In this document: in pieces, positions 26,331 through 32,136 of the stretch
How positions within the stretch are numbered: the first letter of the stretch is position 1
Layout of the letters: every line of letters begins with the position of its first letter
IMG/VR virus record: IMGVR_UViG_3300030329_004873
Location: 1 to 38,808 of that record
Length of the DNA: 38,808 nucleotides
Direction: 5' to 3' (one strand)
DNA from: a virus
Notes under the pieces: generated by a model
Told to the model about the DNA's origin: nothing
The model's database searches: none
What the model saw: the letters and a program-made list of their open reading frames with translations, nothing else
Translations under genes and position numbers: made by a program

Positions 26331-26492
26331 ATGACACGCCATAGGGAAGTAAACCGGACGGCCATGGCCCGCTTGCTCAAGGACTGCCGTCAACGGGGCG
26401 CAGAGTTTCAATACCATATCAATTCCCTGGGGCACCGCTCGCTATCGGTTGAGTTGTACAACCGAGGGGTGCGCTTCTATCATATCTACTGA
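26331..26492 (+). CDS. Array gene 5: 53-residue hypothetical protein
   Basis: Short gene opening MTRHREVNRTAMARLLKDCR and ending VRFYHIY, with AAGGAGCAGCAAA before the ATG and its TGA shared with ribozyme 6. A basic helical N-terminus is followed by two predicted strands. The ribozyme-leader-SD context on one side and stop-ribozyme fusion on the other strongly support it as a real gene. The function is unknown. Confidence 0.75.
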   Translation: MTRHREVNRTAMARLLKDCRQRGAEFQYHINSLGHRSLSVELYNRGVRFYHIY

Positions 26493-26558
26493 CGAGGGAT
26501 ACCGGGCACGTTTAAACGTGCCCGGTATTAAGTCACAACACCGGTCCCAAGTCCGGTG
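26490..26558 (+). ncRNA. Twister-type ribozyme 6
   Basis: P1 of 12 perfect pairs (ATACCGGGCACG/CGTGCCCGGTAT), P4 CACCGG/CCGGTG with loop TCCCAAGT. Predicted cleavage is U26529^A26530. It begins with the stop codon of array gene 5. Here GGGA can pair with all of TCCC. Confidence 0.88.
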
Positions 26559-26588
26559 CATTCACTCACTACACAAGGAGCACGTCAA

Positions 26589-26858
26589 ATGTTCTACACA
26601 ATCGTGCAGCATAGCGCGTACGGCTACGGTTCGGAACCACAGTTTCAGCACGGGCTCGAAACGCGGCAGGTGAACACCAAGGCCGAACACGCCAAGGTGC
26701 GCAAGGCGGGCGGCGTAATTATGGAATACATCGAGGCTGAGGATTTCGTTGAGTCCGAGTCGTATCCCCCAGGCAATAGCGGGCTGGTTCCGGCCGCACG
26801 GGGCTCGTTCGCACGGGCTAAGGTGGACGGTTTGCGTATTTACGTTCCGAGTAGCTGA
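26589..26858 (+). CDS. Array gene 6: small hypothetical protein
   Basis: 89 residues from the ATG after AAGGAGCACGTCAA. Begins MFYTIVQHSAYGYGSEPQFQ and has a helix NTKAEHAKVRKAGGVIMEYI. No family recognised; the predicted mixed alpha/beta fold is compact. The TGA stop opens ribozyme 7. Confidence 0.65.
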   Translation: MFYTIVQHSAYGYGSEPQFQHGLETRQVNTKAEHAKVRKAGGVIMEYIEAEDFVESESYPPGNSGLVPAARGSFARAKVDGLRIYVPSS

Positions 26859-26924
26859 CGAGGGGTGCCGGGGGCGTTTAAACGACTCGGCATTAAGTCA
26901 CAGCACCGGTCCCAAGTCCGGTGC
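26856..26924 (+). ncRNA. Twister-type ribozyme 7
   Basis: P1 is imperfect (TGCCGGGGGCG against CGACTCGGCA), but the outer five pairs and GTTTAAAC tip remain. P4 GCACCGG/CCGGTGC with loop TCCCAAGT is perfect. Predicted cleavage is U26894^A26895. It begins with the stop codon of array gene 6. Confidence 0.82.
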
Positions 26925-26951
26925 ACCCACTCACTCACAAGGAGGCACAAA

Positions 26952-27443
26952 ATGCCCAAAAGCCAACCCACCTGCGCAGATCGTGTAAACGGCAGCTGGC
27001 AATCGACGCGGCAGGATTTGCATTGCATGTATGGTTGCAGCGGCTGGGGGGCACTGCCGTCTGAGGTAGAGTTGCGTGCGTTTCTCGCGGACCAGGGACA
27101 GGACGCGGAAGAGCTACGCAACATGGACCGGGACGAGTTAGACCAACAAGCGGCCGACATCCGAGGCGAGTACGGCCTGGAGTTCAGCTATGTGGCCCCG
27201 CACACGTTTGAGGATCAGCCAGACGGCTACTATCGCTACCTGTTTAGCACGGGCGGGCCAGGCACGGAGTTGCGGTTCTATCCTCGGGCCACGTCTGAGG
27301 AACGGCTGGATAGGGCTGAGTACTGGTTTCTCGACTGGTATGACGGGGCCAACATTACAGTCACAACGGACGAGGTTGTTCAGGCCGTCTGGGAAGATTT
27401 ATACGACACCGGGGCGGTATGGCGAACTGCAGATTGTGTGTGA
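26952..27443 (+). CDS. Array gene 7: acidic hypothetical protein
   Basis: 163 residues after AAGGAGGCACAAA. Acidic and aromatic, with segments LRAFLADQGQDAEELRNMDR, GYYRYLFSTGGPGTELRFY and ERLDRAEYWFLDWYDGANIT, then a C-terminal helix TTDEVVQAVWEDLYDTGAV. No family is recognised with confidence; small acidic phage proteins of this kind are often anti-defence or DNA-mimic proteins, but nothing here proves that. A GTGTAAAC octamer lies inside the gene at 26983. A copy of its last 24 bases is left as a scar in the array leader (24079-24103). Confidence 0.65.
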   Translation: MPKSQPTCADRVNGSWQSTRQDLHCMYGCSGWGALPSEVELRAFLADQGQDAEELRNMDRDELDQQAADIRGEYGLEFSYVAPHTFEDQPDGYYRYLFSTGGPGTELRFYPRATSEERLDRAEYWFLDWYDGANITVTTDEVVQAVWEDLYDTGAVWRTADCV

Positions 27444-27455
27444 GCCTGCAATTAC

Positions 27456-27525
27456 TGACGAGGGGTGCTGAGCACGTTTAAACGTGCTCAGCATTAAGTC
27501 ACAACTCCGGTCCCAAGTCCGGGGT
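27456..27525 (+). ncRNA. Twister-type ribozyme 8
   Basis: P1 TGCTGAGCACG/CGTGCTCAGCA, P4 ACTCCGG/CCGGGGT with loop TCCCAAGT. Predicted cleavage is U27495^A27496. It differs from unit 10 by one base across the core, and that change only turns a G-C pair into G-U. Its downstream leader is nearly identical to that of unit 12. Confidence 0.88.
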
Positions 27526-27554
27526 AGAACTCACTCACACATTGGAGGATTTAC

Positions 27555-27935
27555 ATGGCACGCAAAGCCGAAGCTATTCAGCACTGGCGCAGCTTGGAGT
27601 CGGATCAGCCGATCTTGCGACACTTCACGCCAATTCCCTACAAGGCAAGCGGCAGCAAGTACGGAACGTGCGGGATACGGATTGACGGTAGCCCGCAATT
27701 TGTGGACGCGGTGCTGTCCCGGTTGCAGGATCTGATCGACGGCGAAAATCACGCGACACGGCTGGAGTTGTCGCGCAGGCCTGTTACCAGCGAGTTCAAG
27801 GCCATGCCCAACGCGGTGCAAGACTCGGAAGTCTGCTACATCCGACTGCACATGCGCGGAGGTCAGGCCGCTACGCTGCTGTTCGACCGAAGCCTGGACG
27901 ACGCAACGGAACGATTTGCCAAGGCACAAAGCTGA
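27555..27935 (+). CDS. Array gene 8: hypothetical protein
   Basis: 126 residues after TTGGAGGATTTAC. Mixed alpha/beta, with IDGSPQFVDAVLSRLQDLID and HATRLELSRRPVTSEFKAMP. No family recognised. The TGA stop is shared with ribozyme 9. Confidence 0.65.
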   Translation: MARKAEAIQHWRSLESDQPILRHFTPIPYKASGSKYGTCGIRIDGSPQFVDAVLSRLQDLIDGENHATRLELSRRPVTSEFKAMPNAVQDSEVCYIRLHMRGGQAATLLFDRSLDDATERFAKAQS

Positions 27936-28001
27936 CGAGGGGTACTGGGCACGTTTAAACGTGCCCAGTATTAAGTCACAGCTACGGTCCCAAGTCCGTG
28001 G
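27933..28001 (+). ncRNA. Twister-type ribozyme 9
   Basis: P1 TACTGGGCACG/CGTGCCCAGTA, P4 CTACGG/CCGTGG with loop TCCCAAGT. Predicted cleavage is U27972^A27973. It begins with the stop codon of array gene 8. Confidence 0.88.
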
Positions 28002-28036
28002 CACTCACTCACACTCACTACCATGGAGGAAACACC

Positions 28037-28522
28037 ATGGAAGGTCAGACGTTTACACACTTCGGTGTCGGTGCCAATGTCTGGGCACTGGCCAACGGGA
28101 TCAACGCCTGCGTTGCCCGGCTCGTCGAGGAGGGCGGCTCCCAAAATCTTGAGCGCTACGGCCATGGGGTGTATGAGTTCAGCCGACCCGTGACGCTGGA
28201 CGAGGTGGAGGTGTCGCCCCTGGATGGTGCACTGTCGGCTGCGGAAGATGTCGGCGTTAAGCCCGTAGAGATTCACCGGAGCTGGGCGGACAAGCAGAAA
28301 GACACCAGCACAAACGAGCCTCGGTACAACGGTCGGACGGCCAAGGAGTTGGTTGTGGCCCTTGAGGAGGTGTATTACGGGCTGGAGGAACTGGCCAGCG
28401 ACGTTGACGACGAGGACGACAGCGGTGGCGAGATCCAGAACCACGCCTACGAACTGGAGGTGCTGTTTAACCAGATCGGTGAGGCGCTGGGGATGGAGGA
28501 ATACGGCGGCGTGTGTAGCTGA
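28037..28522 (+). CDS. Array gene 9: acidic hypothetical protein
   Basis: 161 residues from the ATG after ATGGAGGAAACACC; an in-frame ATG 39 bases upstream lies in the leader and is rejected. It contains NGRTAKELVVALEEVYYGLE, then ELASDVDDEDDSGGE, an acidic helix-loop region, and a C-terminal helix YELEVLFNQIGEALG. No family recognised. GTTTACAC occurs near the start of the gene (28051). The TGA stop opens ribozyme 10. Confidence 0.65.
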   Translation: MEGQTFTHFGVGANVWALANGINACVARLVEEGGSQNLERYGHGVYEFSRPVTLDEVEVSPLDGALSAAEDVGVKPVEIHRSWADKQKDTSTNEPRYNGRTAKELVVALEEVYYGLEELASDVDDEDDSGGEIQNHAYELEVLFNQIGEALGMEEYGGVCS

Positions 28523-28589
28523 CGAGGGGTGCTGAGCACGTTTAAACGTGCTCAGTATTAAGTCACAACTCCGGTCCCAAGTCCGGGGT
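28520..28589 (+). ncRNA. Twister-type ribozyme 10
   Basis: P1 TGCTGAGCACG/CGTGCTCAGTA, P4 ACTCCGG/CCGGGGT with loop TCCCAAGT. Predicted cleavage is U28559^A28560. It begins with the stop codon of array gene 9. Confidence 0.88.
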
Positions 28590-28620
28590 ATTCACTCACT
28601 ACACAAGGAGCAAAAATCAG

Positions 28621-29220
28621 ATGAGCGACTGGACGATCACGCACCTACCGCTGGATGGCCCGTTACACCCTCTGCATTACCACTACGAGAGTCAGACTGA
28701 GCCGCAGGAGGCGTATATTGAGATCAACTGGCTCGACCGCACTATACACGCAGACTACGACGGCGAGGTCGGCGGCGACGGTGGGCGATTATGGCACCAC
28801 GACGGCACCTACCTCGTCGAACGAGTCAATTCAACCACCTTCTGCACGGTCCCGTACAATGCGACTGCCGAGGAACTCAACCGCCTACTGAATCAGATCG
28901 GGGCGTCGGTGGCTACTGCGGGGGCAGTAGCCACCGACGATGATTTGGAATCGGTTTTCGAGGGGCTGGTTAGGGCGTTATTCGATGACATCGAGTCGGG
29001 AGAGCATCCCAGGATCTGCACCGCCGAGGAGTGGTTTGGGCCGTGGTCTGAGGGCGATCTGCCGGTTGTCGCCCCTGACAGCACCGACAAGCACCTCGAC
29101 GCGCTGGCCGTCGAGATCGAGCGAGACGCCCGCAAGAACTCCGTCACGGTGACGGGTGTTGACGAGTGGCTGGCCGAGCGGCGGGCTGAAACCGGAGGTG
29201 ACGCATACTGTGAGAATTAA
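28621..29220 (+). CDS. Array gene 10: acidic hypothetical protein
   Basis: 199 residues after AAGGAGCAAAAATCAG. The N-terminus is beta-rich and His/Tyr-rich (HPLHYHYESQTEPQEAYIEI). A helical middle follows (TAEELNRLLNQIGASVATAG), and the C-terminal half contains CTAEEWFGPWSEGDLPVV and a helix DALAVEIERDARKN. Strongly acidic. No family recognised. It contains a perfect 16-bp inverted repeat (28904-28939). The TAA stop is one base before ribozyme 11. Confidence 0.65.
   Translation: MSDWTITHLPLDGPLHPLHYHYESQTEPQEAYIEINWLDRTIHADYDGEVGGDGGRLWHHDGTYLVERVNSTTFCTVPYNATAEELNRLLNQIGASVATAGAVATDDDLESVFEGLVRALFDDIESGEHPRICTAEEWFGPWSEGDLPVVAPDSTDKHLDALAVEIERDARKNSVTVTGVDEWLAERRAETGGDAYCEN
28904..28939 (+). 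repeat. Perfect 16-bp inverted repeat inside a coding region
   Basis: CGTCGGTGGCTACTGC, a GGGG loop, and its exact reverse complement, all in frame within array gene 10 (encoding about ASVATAGAVATD). The messenger could form a very stable hairpin. Confidence 0.9.
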
Positions 29221-29221
29221 A

Positions 29222-29288
29222 TGACGAGGGACACCGAGGCGTGTAAACGCTTCGGTGTTAAGTCACAGTCACGGTCCCAAGTCCGTGG
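29222..29288 (+). ncRNA. Twister-type ribozyme 11
   Basis: P1 ACACCGAGGCG/CGCTTCGGTGT with GTGTAAAC tip, P4 TCACGG/CCGTGG with loop TCCCAAGT. Predicted cleavage is U29259^A29260. Confidence 0.86.
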
Positions 29289-29319
29289 CACTCACTCACT
29301 ACACAAAGGAGCAAGAATC

Positions 29320-29511
29320 ATGGCTGATTATCAGATCAGAGTGTCCGTTAAGGCCAGTTTTCTTGTGTGCCTGGCCGCCAGCGAACTGCCGCTCGACGAT
29401 GACAGGACTATGCGGCAAATCGTATTCGAACACATACGCCAGCAAATAGCGGATTCGGACGCAGAGGACGTTATTGACGAGTGGACGCCCGAAAGCATCG
29501 GACCTATGTAG
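29320..29511 (+). CDS. Array gene 11: 63-residue hypothetical protein
   Basis: After AAAGGAGCAAGAATC. Opens MADYQIRVSVKASFLVCLAA and continues with a helix RTMRQIVFEHIRQQIADSDA and an acidic end. No family recognised; a small ferredoxin-like fold is possible. The TAG stop shares its G with the first base of ribozyme 12. Confidence 0.68.
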   Translation: MADYQIRVSVKASFLVCLAASELPLDDDRTMRQIVFEHIRQQIADSDAEDVIDEWTPESIGPM

Positions 29512-29577
29512 ACGAGGGGCACCGAGGCGTGTAAACGCCTCGGTGTTAAGTCGCAACTCCGGTCCCAAGTCCGGGGT
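29511..29577 (+). ncRNA. Twister-type ribozyme 12
   Basis: GAC/GTC P2, GAGGGG, P1 CACCGAGGCG/CGCCTCGGTG with GTGTAAAC tip, P4 ACTCCGG/CCGGGGT with loop TCCCAAGT. Predicted cleavage is U29547^A29548. It is the last unit of the array. Confidence 0.86.
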
Positions 29578-29604
29578 AGAACTCACTCACACATTGGAGG
29601 ATTT

Positions 29605-29886
29605 ATGCAGCTTACGATGGCTGACTGGCTGCTCCACGGGCAGCAAGCGTGCAAGGACAAACCCTATGTCGCCTGTCGTGATGTTGTGGAGGCACACGCT
29701 ATGGAACGGGTTCGAATTAGAAAAACGGCACGTCCCTATGCGGGTAGGCTGTTGGAGGTGGCAGGCCGCGAAACCTACCCCAACGGGCGAAGTGTCGTAC
29801 GCGTATACCCGCCCCGGAAGAGCAAGTACTACCGGACGTTGGAGTATGAATTGCACGAGGTTCAGGAGGTGCAAGATGAGCCGTAG
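29605..29886 (+). CDS. Array gene 12: small basic hypothetical protein
   Basis: 93 residues after TTGGAGGATTT, the leader it shares with array gene 8. Contains MADWLLHGQQACKDKPYVAC and a basic beta region GRSVVRVYPPRKSKYYRTLE. No family recognised. It overlaps the next gene by 11 bases and has no ribozyme between them. Confidence 0.65.
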   Translation: MQLTMADWLLHGQQACKDKPYVACRDVVEAHAMERVRIRKTARPYAGRLLEVAGRETYPNGRSVVRVYPPRKSKYYRTLEYELHEVQEVQDEP

Positions 29887-30106
29887 AGTGCACCCTGTCG
29901 TGCGTCAGATCGTAGATCGGCAGCACGTTGGTACGCCCAACCGCGAGGTGATCGCGGCCGTAGTACGTGGCCTCAAGGACGGCTGGCGCACCTGGCGTAC
30001 GCTGGATCGTCGCACGCGGCGCAAGTGGATGAATGACGCCATTCGTATACACGCGAGCAACCGCGAGTTGTATACGAATGTCATGCGGTATGGCCGAGGC
30101 GTGTAA
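29876..30106 (+). CDS. Array gene 13: small basic hypothetical protein
   Basis: 76 residues from the ATG at 29876, preceded by AGGAGGTGCAAG. Strongly basic and helical (LKDGWRTWRTLDRRTRRKWM), consistent with nucleic-acid binding, but no named domain. The stop codon TAA lies inside a GTGTAAAC octamer. The next feature is a G-run/C-run element in place of a ribozyme. Confidence 0.62.
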   Translation: MSRRVHPVVRQIVDRQHVGTPNREVIAAVVRGLKDGWRTWRTLDRRTRRKWMNDAIRIHASNRELYTNVMRYGRGV

Positions 30107-30107
30107 A

Positions 30108-30152
30108 CGGGGGTGGGGGTGGTTAAATACACCCCCCCCCTACCCCCCCCCA
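30108..30152 (+). promoter_or_regulatory. G-run/C-run hairpin or G-quadruplex-prone element
   Basis: Runs GGGGGTGGGGGTGG and, 8 bases later, nine C, TA, nine C. The two arms can pair into a strong hairpin, and the G arm (or the complementary strand of the C arm) could form a quadruplex. The homopolymer runs are also prone to slippage. It occupies the place where a ribozyme would be expected. Confidence 0.6.
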
Positions 30153-30165
30153 TTCACAAGGAGGA

Positions 30166-30387
30166 ATGGAAGTGAACTGGACTGGAGTAACATTGCGGGA
30201 GTGGCGAGAGTCGCAACCGCCAGATCGTGAGAAGGTGGGCCGTGGCAAGTGGATCGACTGCCTTAGCCGCGAAGGGCTGGGGCGGCGGCTTAGAGTGCAC
30301 AAGCGGACGATTGCCCGCTGGGAGAATGACGAGCAGCCGATCCCGGCTCCTGTGAAGGTTCTGCTCAGTCTTATGGCTGAGAAGTAG
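30166..30387 (+). CDS. Small helix-turn-helix (XRE/Cro-like) regulator
   Basis: 73 residues. The segment GLGRRLRVHKRTIARWENDE, then QPIPAPVKVLLSLM, fits a Cro/XRE-type HTH in which a recognition helix 'HKRTIARWEN' is followed by the usual 'P....LL..' helix. The ATG is only one base after AAGGAGG; a GTG six bases on (30172) has ideal spacing and is the alternative start. ssb shows that very short spacing is tolerated here. It closes the array and could bind the operator palindrome at 23821. Confidence 0.7.
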   Translation: MEVNWTGVTLREWRESQPPDREKVGRGKWIDCLSREGLGRRLRVHKRTIARWENDEQPIPAPVKVLLSLMAEK

Positions 30388-30408
30388 GGCCAGCCCGTTT
30401 ACACGCAA

Positions 30409-30840
30409 TCAGGAAGCCCTCTGTGCCGGAAGGCGCAGGGGGCTTTTTTTTGTGCTCATTTTGAGTGCCCGCTGGACGGCAGAGGCTCGTGCGGGGTTAT
30501 CGACTATGCGCTGGAACGTCTCATGGTCAACACCGGCGGACTCGTGCCAGATTGAGTTCGCGCACAGGAACAGGGCCGGATCGGGGGCCATGAGTATATC
30601 ATGCACCCGCCCGTGCGTATACTTCTCGATCTTGAGTCGTTTAAACTCACCCGGCTTGACGGTGCCCAGGCCGTTACGCTTGATCTGCGTAAACGCCTTG
30701 CGCACCCGCTGTCCTTCTTTGCTATGCCAGATAAACCAGTCGCGCAGCGCAGATAGCAGCATTTCGCTGGCCAGCCGTTGGTGGCATCGCCTTTTAAGCA
30801 TTTCCCTATAGGCTGGGGTACGACTACGGTCAATGCTCAC
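30409..30840 (-). CDS. Hypothetical phage protein
   Basis: 143 residues, basic and helical, with LKRRCHQRLASEMLLSALRD and a C-terminal Arg/Lys-rich end. The start is GTG in a GTGA overlap with the upstream gene. No family recognised. Its last codons are inside the terminator of the opposing array. Confidence 0.6.
   Translation of the reverse strand: MSIDRSRTPAYREMLKRRCHQRLASEMLLSALRDWFIWHSKEGQRVRKAFTQIKRNGLGTVKPGEFKRLKIEKYTHGRVHDILMAPDPALFLCANSIWHESAGVDHETFQRIVDNPARASAVQRALKMSTKKSPLRLPAQRAS
30414..30451 (+). terminator. Intrinsic terminator of the accessory array
   Basis: Fourteen continuous pairs (30414-30427 with 30432-30445, two G-U) with loop GGAA, followed by eight T. It lies 27 bases after the XRE gene and overlaps the 3' end of the convergent gene. 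GTTTACAC is just upstream at 30397. Confidence 0.9.
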
Positions 30841-31262
30841 GGCTCATCCCCCCAAGTAATCACGAATTCATCCGCCGTAGGCACGGCACTGCGTAGTTGT
30901 CGCAGCGCGTCCTTGCTGCTCCAGACGGCGGGGTCGCCGGTCGGGGTTTCGCCTTTTGATAGGCCAATCCCTATGCATCCCTGCACCTGCCGAGCGTAGT
31001 TGGCCACGTGAATGAGACAGGCGTAGCGGGCCGCTACGTTGGGATCTGAGGCCACAGTGCCACCGACAAAGCGGAAACAGTCACCAAATTTGGAAGAAAC
31101 ATGGGGCGATAGCGTGTAAACGCCCGAGGGCACACACGACTCGAAGGGCGTATTGTCAAGCCACGGCCGTTCGATTGTGTGCAGCTTCAGATCCGTTGAT
31201 GACAGGCTGAGCAGGCCACGGGTGCCCCCTGGCGACGATTCGTAACGTACAAGCGTCAGCAT
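30837..31262 (-). CDS. DUF5675-type phage protein
   Basis: 141 residues from the ATG at 31262, preceded by AGGAGG at ideal spacing; longer upstream starts run through hairpins and are rejected. The pattern LVRYESSPGGTRGLLSL, HTIERPWLDN, CVPSGVYTLSPH, LIHVANYARQVQGCIGIG is typical of DUF5675. The family has no proven activity that I know of and is common in phages; an involvement in lysis is sometimes suggested by gene context. No recognisable endolysin exists elsewhere in the window, so a lysis-related role deserves attention. Confidence 0.75.
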   Translation of the reverse strand: MLTLVRYESSPGGTRGLLSLSSTDLKLHTIERPWLDNTPFESCVPSGVYTLSPHVSSKFGDCFRFVGGTVASDPNVAARYACLIHVANYARQVQGCIGIGLSKGETPTGDPAVWSSKDALRQLRSAVPTADEFVITWGDEP

Positions 31263-31332
31263 GGTCACACCTCCTATGTCATCGGGTATGTTTTTTTTGT
31301 ATATTCCCCATGCCCAGCTGGAGGACTTGGAC

Positions 31333-31380
31333 CTCTCGCCTATCGAGAGGGCCTCCGTGGGTTCACACTTCGTGTGAGAG
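31333..31380 (-). promoter_or_regulatory. Small hairpins upstream of the DUF5675 gene
   Basis: CCTCTCG-CCTAT-CGAGAGG and CACAC-TTC-GTGTG stem-loops lie in the region that would be the leader of the DUF5675 message. Confidence 0.35.
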
Positions 31381-31386
31381 TGAGTG

Positions 31387-31428
31387 GCCCCCATTTTGAC
31401 CCCCAGGTCGAAATGGGGGCTTTTTTTT
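31387..31428 (+). terminator. Strong intrinsic terminator
   Basis: Fifteen-pair stem (GCCCCCATTT... with ...AAATGGGGGC) with a CCCA loop, followed by eight T, reading on the plus strand. It would stop plus-strand transcripts that pass the array terminator and protect the recombination module from the array promoter. Confidence 0.88.
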
Positions 31429-31475
31429 GGGAGCTACCCCTTCAGGCACACTTTGTGGGGGGGGCAAAAATGAAA

Positions 31476-31537
31476 GCGGAGTGACAGGCTATGGCGTCAG
31501 GGAAAATTTCCCTTGACGCCACGACCCGCCACTCCGC
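31476..31537. repeat. Large nested inverted repeat
   Basis: Outer arms GCGGAGTG/CACTCCGC enclose inner arms GGCGTCA-GGGAAA/TTTCCC-TTGACGCC with almost no central loop. It could extrude as a cruciform or fold as an RNA hairpin. Confidence 0.85.
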
Positions 31538-32049
31538 ATATTGTTTAAACACAGCGGTTTAGGAACCGTAGGACAGGTGGCAATAGGCGGGGAAGTTTCC
31601 ACATCACCTTCCGACACGCCTGGAAGCCAAGCCTACGCTACAGGGTCGAACGCTGGAGTCCTCTTCTCACAGAGCGCACCTCCAATTTCGGCCCGCCTTT
31701 GTTTATACCCCCGGTTCGAGGGGTGGCGACGATCCCACGCCGCACCCTGTCGGGCTTCAAAAGAGGGGAACCCCTCCCCTTTAGGATACCTACCGGCTTT
31801 CGGCCACTTCTGTCTACTTCATTGGTCGGGGTCTTAAAAAAACTTATGACCAATTTAGCGAGACGTTGTGGCCGTGTCCATAACTTTCTGCGTTTACACG
31901 CACTTATGGCTGGTTTGCAAGCCTGGTGACTGGAGGCGTCTGGGGGGTGACTCCCCGTGCTTTTTGCCCCAGTTTTGAAAAAAAAATATTGTTGCTGTGC
32001 TAAAAAATTTTTTTTATTTACCACGCAACTCTTGGGATAAAAACAAACC

Positions 32050-32083
32050 GACGCCCCGCCAGCGTGCAGGCTGGCGAGGCGTC
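32050..32083 (+). promoter_or_regulatory. GC-rich stem-loop upstream of the recombination module
   Basis: GACGCC-C-CGCCAGC and GCTGGCG-A-GGCGTC arms with one mismatch. There is no T tract, so attenuation or stability is likelier than termination. Confidence 0.5.
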
Positions 32084-32136
32084 TAAACCCAAGGAAACTC
32101 GAATCAACCCCGACCAAGGAGTAGACAGGAGGAGCG

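Larger units (their letters stand above)
24117..29577 (+). repeat. Array of 12 twister-type ribozyme units between small genes
   Basis: Each unit is (T)GAC-GAGGG - hairpin with GT(T/G)TAAAC at its tip - TTAAGTC(A/G)CA - hairpin with loop TCCCAAG(C/T). Most are then followed by a CA-rich leader (CACTCACTCAC type) and AAGGAGCA or GGAGGA before the next ATG. The stems vary in sequence but keep pairing, while GAGGG, UAAGUC and UCCCAAG stay fixed. That is the pattern of a structured RNA. GGG of GAGGG can pair with CCC of the second loop, which is the twister T1 pseudoknot. Spacing follows gene length, so it is not a CRISPR array. Confidence 0.9.
31429..32136. other. Non-coding region; candidate replication or control region
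   Basis: No convincing gene; open frames here lack ribosome binding sites and have shadow-like composition. It holds a large nested hairpin (31476-31537) with GTTTAAAC just after it (31543), a GTTTACAC (31892), an A/T tract at about 31975-32032 and a GC-rich stem-loop (32050-32083). A/T tract plus hairpins plus repeated octamers next to the recombination genes would fit an origin, but this is inference. Confidence 0.4.

Noticed and set aside
24117-29577. CRISPR array
   Set aside because: Repeats vary in their stems, spacing is 250-800 bases and each interval is a gene with a ribosome binding site; no cas genes.
24117-29577. Integron attC sites or simple terminators
   Set aside because: No integron integrase or attC core sites, and no U tract follows the hairpins; the conserved single-stranded parts are not explained by either.
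31263-31394. N-terminal extension of the DUF5675 protein
   Set aside because: It runs through hairpins and lacks a binding site; AGGAGG directly precedes the internal ATG at 31262.
31638-32117. Minus-strand open frame of 159 codons
   Set aside because: No ribosome binding site, low-complexity basic composition and position over hairpins and A/T tract; looks like chance.
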